Part shown: positions 30,649 to 36,459 of the stretch, one piece after another
Layout of the letters: each line of letters begins with the position of its first letter
Position numbering within the stretch: position 1 is the stretch's first letter
Assembly: GCA_903929045.1 (NCBI GenBank)
Contig: CAIYTE010000027.1
Location: forward strand, 1-36,459
Direction: 5' to 3'
DNA length: 36,459 nucleotides
DNA from: an uncultured Hyphomicrobiales bacterium
Lineage (GTDB): Bacteria > Pseudomonadota > Alphaproteobacteria > Rhizobiales > Xanthobacteraceae
Notes under the pieces: model-generated
Databases searched by the model: none
What the model was told of the DNA's origin: nothing
Seen by the model: the letters and a program-made list of their open reading frames with translations, nothing else
Program-made: the position numbers and the translations under genes

Positions 30649-31734
30649 ATGGGCATCGTCGCCGCCAACCGGCAATATGAAGCGTGGCTGATCGCCCAGC
30701 TCAAGGGCGAGTTCGTCAAACCCGACCTCGTGCGCAAGCACAAGAAGATGACGGACAGCGCCTTCAGCTTCCTGCGCGCCACCTATTGGCGCTGGGCCGA
30801 GACCATCCTCGATATCTGTCCCGATGCCGCGACCGCGCCCGCCCTGCTCGCGGTCGGCGATATCCATCTGGAAAACTTCGGCACCTGGCGCGACCGCGAA
30901 GGCCGCGTCGTCTGGGGCATCAACGATTACGACGAAGCCGCCGAGATGCCCTACATCCTCGACGTCATCCGGCTGGCGGCCAGCGCGGTGCTCGCCGGCC
31001 GCCGCGACGGACTGTCCTTGTCGGTGATCTGCAAGAATGTGTTCGACGGTTACGCGCGCGGCATCGACGCGCCCCGCGCCTGCATTCTCGACCGCGATCA
31101 CGTGAAGATGCGCAAGCGGTTCGTCGTCACGGAAGCCGAGCGCGCCAGGTTCTGGGACAAGATCGGCGCGGCGCACACCCAGGCCCTCGCCGACAAGAAG
31201 AAGCCGAAGCCGCCGTGGCGCAAACTGTTCGCGGCGGCATTGCCCGAGCCGATGCCGCTGGACTACTGGCAGCGCACCGCCGGCACGGGCAGTCTCGGCC
31301 GGCCGCGCTGGGTCGCCTATGGCAGCTGGCGCAACGGCCCGCTGCTGCGCGAAGGCAAGGCGCTGGCGGCGTCCGGCTGGGTCCGGGCCCAGGGCGGGCC
31401 GGCGGCGTTCCGGCTGCTCGAAATCGCCGGCGGCGCGCATCGCTCGCCCGATCCCTGGTACAATGTCTCGGGCACGCTGCTGGTGCGGCGGCTGTCGCCG
31501 AACAACCACAAGGTCGATCTCGCCGCGCAGCCCGAACTGCTCAATCCCGATATTCTCTGGGCCATGGGCCGCGATCTCGCCGCCGCGCATCTCAGCGAAC
31601 CGGGCCGCCGCGCCGCGGTCGCGAAGCATCTGGCCGTGATCCGAAAGAACAAGAACTGGTTCCGCGACAGCGTGGAGAACGCAGCAAAAGCCGTGTCCCG
31701 CGAATACGCAGAGTGGACAAAGTCAGCTAGATAG
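30649..31734 (+). CDS. DUF2252 family protein (protein-kinase/APH-like fold)
   Basis: 361-residue uncharacterised protein of the DUF2252 family. The family's two hallmarks are present: LLAVGDIHLENFGTWRD (GD-x-H-x-x-NF, like the catalytic loop of aminoglycoside phosphotransferases) and WGINDYDEAAEMPYILDVIR (N-DYDE, like the metal-binding DFG-type motif). YNVSGTLLVRRLSP lies further on. It is shorter than many members (about 400-450). The start at 30649 (MGIVAANRQYEAWLIAQLKG) is taken because upstream sequence is not conserved-looking; GGAA lies about 9 bases upstream. A small-molecule kinase or nucleotidyl-transfer role is conceivable but unproven. Confidence 0.88.
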   Translation: MGIVAANRQYEAWLIAQLKGEFVKPDLVRKHKKMTDSAFSFLRATYWRWAETILDICPDAATAPALLAVGDIHLENFGTWRDREGRVVWGINDYDEAAEMPYILDVIRLAASAVLAGRRDGLSLSVICKNVFDGYARGIDAPRACILDRDHVKMRKRFVVTEAERARFWDKIGAAHTQALADKKKPKPPWRKLFAAALPEPMPLDYWQRTAGTGSLGRPRWVAYGSWRNGPLLREGKALAASGWVRAQGGPAAFRLLEIAGGAHRSPDPWYNVSGTLLVRRLSPNNHKVDLAAQPELLNPDILWAMGRDLAAAHLSEPGRRAAVAKHLAVIRKNKNWFRDSVENAAKAVSREYAEWTKSAR

Positions 31735-31763
31735 GACCGATCCTTGGAATGAAGAGTTCTGCC

Positions 31764-32594
31764 ATGAGCCCTGCTAATAAACGCGCCGTCTTTCGCTCGC
31801 TCCATGACAACGGCTGTTTCGTCATCCCCAATCCGTGGCACGTCGGCAGCGCCCGCTATCTCGAAGGCCTCGGCTTCAAGGCGCTGGCGACGACCAGTGC
31901 GGGCTTTGCCCATGCGGAAGGACTGCCCGACGGCGCGCATACCTGCGACCAGGTGCTGGCACACTTTACGGAATTGGCCGCCGCCACTGCCCTGCCGCTG
32001 AACGCCGATTTTGAAAACGGCTATGCCGATGACCTCGGCAAGCTCGCCGAAAATGTCGCGCGCTGCATCGAGACCGGCGTCGCCGGCCTGTCGATCGAGG
32101 ACGCCACCGGCAACGACGCCAATCCGCTGTATAATTTCGACACCGCACTGGCGCGCATCAAAGCCACCCGCAAGGCCATCGACGCCAGCGGCTGCGACGT
32201 CGTGTTCACCGCGCGCACCGAAGGCTTCATCCGCGGCCGCCCCGATCTCGACGAGACCGTCAAGCGGCTGAAAGCCTTCGCCGATGCCGGCGCCGATTGT
32301 CTCTATTCGCCCGGCATCAAGACGCGCGAGCAGATCGAAGCCACGGTGAAAGCCGTCGGCCCCAAGCCAATCAATTTTCTCAACAGCAACGCCTTCGGCT
32401 TCACGGTGACGGATCTCGCCAATATGGGCGTGCGCCGCATCAGCGTCGGCGGCACCCTGGCGCGCGTCGCCATGAACGCCTTCATCAAATCGGCGCACGA
32501 GATCGCCGAGAACGGCACCTTCACCAGCTTCGCCGGCGTCATCACCAATGCCGAGCTCAACGGCTTTTTCCAGAAGGCGCGGAAAGAAACGTGA
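31764..32594 (+). CDS. Isocitrate lyase/PEP mutase superfamily enzyme
   Basis: 276-residue TIM-barrel enzyme that forms or breaks C-C or C-P bonds next to a 2-oxo or carboxylate group. Seen: NPWHVGSARYLEGLGFKALA, TTSAGFAH, the Mg-binding NADFENGYADD, GLSIEDATG and FTARTEGFIRG. The KKCGH catalytic loop of true isocitrate lyase is absent, so it is nearer to the PEP mutase, oxaloacetate decarboxylase and methylisocitrate-lyase-like members. ATG 31764 has GAAGAG 8 bases upstream; ATG 31749 is an alternative. The stop overlaps a GTG that would begin the next gene in a coupled arrangement. Confidence 0.92.
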   Translation: MSPANKRAVFRSLHDNGCFVIPNPWHVGSARYLEGLGFKALATTSAGFAHAEGLPDGAHTCDQVLAHFTELAAATALPLNADFENGYADDLGKLAENVARCIETGVAGLSIEDATGNDANPLYNFDTALARIKATRKAIDASGCDVVFTARTEGFIRGRPDLDETVKRLKAFADAGADCLYSPGIKTREQIEATVKAVGPKPINFLNSNAFGFTVTDLANMGVRRISVGGTLARVAMNAFIKSAHEIAENGTFTSFAGVITNAELNGFFQKARKET

Positions 32595-32633
32595 GCGAGC
32601 ATCGCGATCCTCTCACCGGGCAACCGGTCGGTT

Positions 32634-33299
32634 GTGCCGGTCGACGCCACACCGGCGCAACTCCCCGGACCCGTGACGCTGCAGGGCCGCCATGGCCGCA
32701 TTGAAAAGCTTATCGCGCAACACGCCGCACCGCTCTGGAAGGTCTTCGCCGGTCATCCCGCGGTGTGGACCTATATCTCGACCGACGGGCCGTTTTCAGA
32801 CGCAAACGAATTCGCGGCCTTCATCGCCAAGCGCGCAGCGGCAACGGACCCTTACGCTTACGCAATCATCGACAATAACGGGCAGGCCGTCGGCTATTTC
32901 ACCTTGATGGAAATCCGGCCGGCGATGCGCGTCATCGAAGTCGGCCACGTGCTTTACTCTCCAGCGCTGCAGCGGACGCTGCTCGGCACCGAGGCACAGT
33001 ATCTGCTGGCGACATACGCGTTCGAAACCCTCGGCTATCGCCGCTACGAATGGAAATGCAACGCGCTGAATGCCCCGTCATGGAGCGCGGCCTTGCGCTA
33101 CGGCTTCGTCCACGAGGGCGTGCTGCGGCAGCATCTGATCGCCAAAGGCCGCAACCGCGACAACGCTTATTTCTCGATGCTCGACAGCGAATGGCCGCAG
33201 CGCAAGGCGAACTTCGAACGCTGGCTGGCGCCGGAGAATTTCGCCGCCGAAGGCCGGCAGATCGTCAGCCTGCGCCACCTCAACGGCGCGCCGGCATGA
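32634..33299 (+). CDS. GNAT-family N-acetyltransferase (RimJ/RimL-like), N-terminus possibly frameshifted
   Basis: 221 residues from GTG 32634. RimJ-type GNAT: GPVTLQGRHGRIEKLIAQHA, AIIDNNGQAVGYFTLMEI, VGHVLYSPALQRTLLGTEAQ (acetyl-CoA-binding strand and loop), YRRYEWKCNALNAPSWSAAL (helix 4, Asn) and YGFVHEGVLRQH. GTG 32634 has no ribosome site. In a different frame, GTG at 32591 overlaps the preceding stop as GTGA and reads VSEHRDPLTGQPVG, which looks like the missing native N-terminus; one extra base near 32636 would separate it from PVDATPAQLPGP. The gene is coupled at its end to the MFS gene (ATGA). Confidence 0.88.
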   Translation: MPVDATPAQLPGPVTLQGRHGRIEKLIAQHAAPLWKVFAGHPAVWTYISTDGPFSDANEFAAFIAKRAAATDPYAYAIIDNNGQAVGYFTLMEIRPAMRVIEVGHVLYSPALQRTLLGTEAQYLLATYAFETLGYRRYEWKCNALNAPSWSAALRYGFVHEGVLRQHLIAKGRNRDNAYFSMLDSEWPQRKANFERWLAPENFAAEGRQIVSLRHLNGAPA

Positions 33300-34555
33300 G
33301 CGACGTCGCCGAGCAGCGGCCCGTCGTCGAACTGAGCCTGATGAAGCAGAGGCCGTTCGTGCTGTTCTGGCTGGCGCGGCTGAGCGCCACGATGGGCTAT
33401 CACATGACCGCCATCACCATCGGCTGGCAGGTCTATGCGCTGACCAACAACGCGCTCGATCTCGGCTATATCGGCCTGATCCAGTTTATCCCCTCGGTGC
33501 TGTTCACGCTGGTCGTCGGCCACGCCGCCGACCGCTACGACCGCCGCACCATCGTGCGCGGCGCGCAGAGCATCTACGTCATTGTCGCGGTGATACTGAC
33601 CTATGCCTTCAGCACCGGCGCGCTGTCGCGCGAATTGCTGTTCGGCTGTGTGCTGCTGATCGGCTGCGCCCGCGCCTTCGAAATGCCGACCGCGCACACC
33701 TTGGCGTCGACTTTGGTGCCGACCAACATGATCTCGCGCGCCATCGCCGCCTGGACGTCCGCCAACCAGAGCGCGGTGATCTGCGGCCCGGCGCTCGGCG
33801 GCCTGCTCTACACGATCAGCCCGGTGATCGTGACCGTCGTCTGTTTCATCTTCTTCACGATTTCGATCACCCTCATCAGCTTCGTGCAGATCAAAACGAT
33901 CCCGGCCGCCAAGCGTGAGCCCGTGACCTTTGCCTCGGTGACGGCCGGCTTCGAATATGTCTGGGTGCGGCCGCGGCTTCTCGGCGTCATTACGCTGGAT
34001 CTGTTCGTCATGCTGCTGGCCGGCACCACCGCGCTGCTGCCGATTTTCGCCCGCGATATTCTCGCGGTCGGCCCTATCGGTCTCGGCCTGCTGCGTTCGG
34101 CCCCGGCCGTCGGCGCGCTCGGCATGGCGCTGTGGATGTCGTACTACCCGGTCGAGCGGCACATTGGCATCAAGATGTTCACCGTGGTCGCGCTCTACGG
34201 CGCCATCACCGTCGTGTTCGGCCTGTCGACCTGGTTCCCGCTGTCGCTGGTGGCCTTGGCCTGCCTCGGCGCAGTCGACGCCATCAGCGTCGTCATCCGC
34301 TTTTCCATCGTGCAGATCGAGACCCCGGACGAAAAGCGCGGCCGGGTCAGCGCCATCAATTACTTCCTGGTCGGGTCGTCGAATACGCTCGGCGAGTTTG
34401 AATCCGGGCTGGTCGCCTCATGGTTTGGCGCGGTAGCCTCCGTGGTGATCGGCGGCGTCGGCTCGCTGTTGATCGCGGGCATCTGGATGGGACTGTTCCC
34501 GGCGCTGCGCAAGGTCGATCGCTTCGAGCCGGCGGACGAACAAAAGAGCGCGTGA
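33296..34555 (+). CDS. MFS transporter (EntS-like, MFS_3 family)
   Basis: 419-residue major facilitator with about twelve hydrophobic segments. The first pair reads FVLFWLARLSATMGYHMTAI, followed by GWQVYALTNNALDLGYIGLI and the cytoplasmic loop GHAADRYDRRTIVRG (motif A, DRYDRR). Helices 4-5 contain EMPTAHTLASTLVPTNMISR with the Ala/Pro pattern of the enterobactin-exporter-like group. ATG 33296 overlaps the GNAT stop (ATGA), so the two are translationally coupled and may work together, for instance modification and export of a small molecule (inference). Confidence 0.93.
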   Translation: MSDVAEQRPVVELSLMKQRPFVLFWLARLSATMGYHMTAITIGWQVYALTNNALDLGYIGLIQFIPSVLFTLVVGHAADRYDRRTIVRGAQSIYVIVAVILTYAFSTGALSRELLFGCVLLIGCARAFEMPTAHTLASTLVPTNMISRAIAAWTSANQSAVICGPALGGLLYTISPVIVTVVCFIFFTISITLISFVQIKTIPAAKREPVTFASVTAGFEYVWVRPRLLGVITLDLFVMLLAGTTALLPIFARDILAVGPIGLGLLRSAPAVGALGMALWMSYYPVERHIGIKMFTVVALYGAITVVFGLSTWFPLSLVALACLGAVDAISVVIRFSIVQIETPDEKRGRVSAINYFLVGSSNTLGEFESGLVASWFGAVASVVIGGVGSLLIAGIWMGLFPALRKVDRFEPADEQKSA

Positions 34556-34588
34556 TCACGCAATCGCGCGCCTGACAGGGAGAAGGCG

Positions 34589-35572
34589 ATGCATGTCCTG
34601 ATCACGGGAGCGGCCGGCATGATCGGCCGCAAGCTCACGGACCGGCTGGTGATCGACCGCGCGCTCGGCGACCACATCATCGAGAAGCTGACATTGATCG
34701 ACATTGTCCAGCCCACGCGGCCGGCCGGATTTTCCGATCACGTTAAAACGCGCGCCGCCGATCTCGCCGCACCCGGCGTTGCCGCCAAGGCGCTTGAAGA
34801 ACGTCCCGACGTCATCTTCCATCTCGCCGGCGTCGTTTCCGGCGAGGCCGAGACCGATCTCGAAAAGGGCTATCACGTCAATCTCGACGGCACGCGTGCG
34901 CTGCTCGAAGCGATCCGCGCCGTCGGCGACGGCTACAAGCCGAAGGCCATCTTCACCTCGTCGATCGCGGTGTTCGGCGCGCCCTTCCCGCACGCCATTC
35001 CCGACGAATTTCATCTGACGCCGCTCACCTCCTACGGCACGCAGAAAGCGATGAGCGAATTGATGCTCTCGGACTACACGCGCCGCGGCATCCTCGACGG
35101 CGTCGGCATTCGCCTGCCGACGATTTGCGTGCGCCCCGGCAAGCCGAACAAAGCCGCGTCCGGTTTCTTCTCCAGCATCATCCGCGAACCGCTCGCCGGT
35201 CAGGAAGCCGTGCTGCCGGTCGCCGACACGGTGCGCCACACCCATGCCAGCCCGCGATCGGCGGTCGGCTTTCTGCTGCACGCCGCGGAACTGACGCGGG
35301 AACAGCTCGGGCCCCGCATCAATCTGTCGATGCCCGGCGTTTGCTGCACCGTGGCCGAACAGATCGACTCGCTGACCCGCATCGCCGGTTCCAAAGTCGC
35401 CGCGCGCATCCGCCGCGAACCGGACGCGCTGGTCGTGCGCATTGTCAGCGGCTGGCCGGAACGGTTCGAGGCCAAGCGCGCCGCGGCCCTCGGTTTCACC
35501 GCCGAGGCGACCTTCGACGACATCGTGCGCGTCCATATCGACGACGAATTGGGCGGTAAAATCGCCAATTAA
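34589..35572 (+). CDS. denD: NAD-dependent epimerase/dehydratase, D-erythronate dehydrogenase (DenD)-like
   Basis: 327-residue extended short-chain dehydrogenase. Rossmann motif MHVLITGAAGMIGRKLTDRL, then DVIFHLAGVVSGEAETDLEK, IFTSSIAVFGAPFPHAIPDE, the catalytic Tyr-x3-Lys in TSYGTQKAMSELML, and IRLPTICVRPGKPNKAASGF. This layout and length match DenD, which oxidises D-erythronate to 2-oxo-tetronate in a four-carbon sugar-acid pathway. The partner genes denK (kinase) and otnI/otnC are not in the window, so the substrate rests on family similarity alone. A strong ribosome site GGGAGAAGG precedes ATG 34589. It follows the MFS gene by 33 bases on the same strand. Confidence 0.87.
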   Translation: MHVLITGAAGMIGRKLTDRLVIDRALGDHIIEKLTLIDIVQPTRPAGFSDHVKTRAADLAAPGVAAKALEERPDVIFHLAGVVSGEAETDLEKGYHVNLDGTRALLEAIRAVGDGYKPKAIFTSSIAVFGAPFPHAIPDEFHLTPLTSYGTQKAMSELMLSDYTRRGILDGVGIRLPTICVRPGKPNKAASGFFSSIIREPLAGQEAVLPVADTVRHTHASPRSAVGFLLHAAELTREQLGPRINLSMPGVCCTVAEQIDSLTRIAGSKVAARIRREPDALVVRIVSGWPERFEAKRAAALGFTAEATFDDIVRVHIDDELGGKIAN

Positions 35573-35612
35573 GCTGGGTTTCGGTGTCACAATGGATCGT
35601 TTTATTCGTAAC

Positions 35613-35647
35613 TTGCCCGCCCCGGCCCCAATCCCTAAATTGGGCCC
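35613..35647 (+). promoter_or_regulatory. Candidate promoter placing transcription start at the map ATG, with hairpin
   Basis: TTGCCC (35613-35618), 17 bases, TAAATT (35636-35641), then 6 bases to ATG 35648: four of six matches to each sigma-70 box. If real, transcription would start at or beside the A of the ATG, giving a leaderless message, which would explain the lack of any ribosome-binding sequence. Overlapping it is a hairpin-capable dyad, CCCAAT (35627-35632) and ATTGGG (35639-35644). Confidence 0.3.
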
Positions 35648-36459
35648 ATGACCTATATCGACGCAGCTGTGGCGCCTCATCGTAAAACCGGCCAGATCAA
35701 GATTCACGGACCCGCTGCCTTCGCCGGCATGCGCAAGGCCGGGCAACTCGTCGCGCACTGTCTCGACATGCTCACGGATTACATCAAGCCGGGCGTGCCG
35801 ACCGACCGGCTGGACAAGCTCGTCTACGACTTCGCGATGGACAACAACGCGCTGCCGGCGACGCTGATGTATCGCGGGTACAAGAAGTCGACCTGCACCT
35901 CGCTGAACCACGTCGTCTGTCACGGCATTCCGTCGGACAAGCCGATGAAGGACGGCGACATCGTCAATGTCGACGTCACGCTCATTCTCGACGGCTGGCA
36001 CGGCGACACCAGCCGCATGTATGCCATCGGCGAGATCCCGCGCCGCGCCGAACGGCTGATTGAAGTGACGCATGACGCCATGATGCGCGGCATCGCCACC
36101 ATCAAGCCGGGCTCGACCACCGGCGATATCGGCGCCGCCATCCAGAGTTTCGTCGAAGCGCAGCACATGAGCGTGGTGCGCGACTTCTGCGGCCACGGCC
36201 TCGGCAAGCTGTTCCACGACGAGCCGAACATCGTCCATGTCGGCCGCGCCGGCGAAGGTATCGTGCTCAAGCCGGGCATGTTCTTCACCGTCGAGCCGAT
36301 GATCAATCTCGGCCGCCCGCATGTGAAGGTGCTGTCCGACGGCTGGACCGCGGTGACCCGCGACCGCTCGCTGTCGGCGCAGTTCGAGCACACCGTCGGC
36401 GTCACCGACAAAGGCGTCGAGGTTTTCACCTTCTCGCCGGCCGGGCTCGACAAGCCGCC
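35648..36459 (+). CDS. map: Type I methionine aminopeptidase, 3'-truncated by window edge
   Basis: Removes the initiator Met from nascent proteins. The frame is open to the window end (270 codons) and begins MTYIDAAVAPHRKTGQIKIH. The five metal ligands are present: Asp109 and Asp120 (VNVDVTLILDGWHGDTS), His183 (CGHGLGKLFHDEP), Glu216 (FTVEPM) and Glu247 (QFEHTV). The extra segment between start and the first helix is of the alphaproteobacterial kind. Only the last few residues should be missing. No Shine-Dalgarno is seen before the ATG; see the candidate leaderless promoter. Long antisense frames over this gene are shadows. Confidence 0.96.
   Translation, partial: MTYIDAAVAPHRKTGQIKIHGPAAFAGMRKAGQLVAHCLDMLTDYIKPGVPTDRLDKLVYDFAMDNNALPATLMYRGYKKSTCTSLNHVVCHGIPSDKPMKDGDIVNVDVTLILDGWHGDTSRMYAIGEIPRRAERLIEVTHDAMMRGIATIKPGSTTGDIGAAIQSFVEAQHMSVVRDFCGHGLGKLFHDEPNIVHVGRAGEGIVLKPGMFFTVEPMINLGRPHVKVLSDGWTAVTRDRSLSAQFEHTVGVTDKGVEVFTFSPAGLDKP

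Noticed and set aside
34556-36391. 611-codon open frame on the minus strand over denD and map
   Set aside because: Composition is that of an antisense shadow and both plus-strand genes are firmly identified with catalytic motifs.

Overview
The window is high-GC chromosomal DNA from an alphaproteobacterium, most likely a Hyphomicrobiales member near Nitrobacteraceae/Xanthobacteraceae. This is inferred from the protein families (TctC-type binding protein, BKACE, DUF2252, many solute transporters), from CtrA-like TTAACCAT sites, and from abundant intergenic palindromes of the kind seen in Bradyrhizobium and Rhodopseudomonas relatives. No rRNA, tRNA, CRISPR array, phage or conjugation gene was seen. 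Nearly all the DNA is coding, and no gene-free stretch exceeds about 300 bases.

Layout. 1-5 kb: the 3' part of lepA, a TctC-family binding protein, a ModA-like binding protein and two tandem L,D-transpeptidases. 5-6.5 kb: a MepA-type murein endopeptidase divergent from the transpeptidases, with CtrA-like half-sites between them. 6.6-9.7 kb: an Lrp/AsnC regulator divergent from a homodimeric-E1/transketolase-like enzyme. 9.7-12 kb: a palindrome-flanked GIY-YIG nuclease and a GMC oxidoreductase. 12-17 kb: a molybdate/tungstate cluster (tupA, tupB, mop, a secreted hypothetical, modA, modB, a short modC). 17-18.6 kb: a BtuF-like protein without signal peptide and a small membrane protein. 18.7-22.2 kb: two cation/proton antiporters, one interrupted by an amber codon. 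22.3-22.7 kb: a second palindrome-flanked GIY-YIG nuclease. 22.7-36.5 kb: a BKACE enzyme, a DMT exporter, an acyl-CoA dehydrogenase, an MscS channel, a toxin-antitoxin pair, an aminotransferase, an FMN hydroxy-acid oxidase, a DUF2252 protein, a PEP-mutase/ICL-family enzyme, a GNAT, an MFS exporter, a DenD-like dehydrogenase and the 5' part of map, which runs off the end.

The most striking signal is the repeat system. Four families of intergenic REP-like palindromes occur. Two of them come as head-to-head pairs with only a short spacer ('empty' form), and for each of these two families one pair instead encloses a small single-domain GIY-YIG nuclease ('full' form: 9827-10284 and 22258-22655). 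The two nucleases differ in sequence and sit in different palindrome families. This suggests a REP-associated GIY-YIG nuclease system, analogous in logic to REP-associated tyrosine transposases, in which each nuclease matches its own palindrome.

Other points of interest are a tungstate uptake module lacking its ATPase beside a ModC lacking its Mop/TOBE domain, a palindrome pair inside the mod operon, an acyl-CoA dehydrogenase with Asp in place of the usual catalytic Glu, and several apparent lesions (kefB amber codon, GNAT N-terminal frameshift, ATC at an expected start, an AT-rich gene remnant after lepA).
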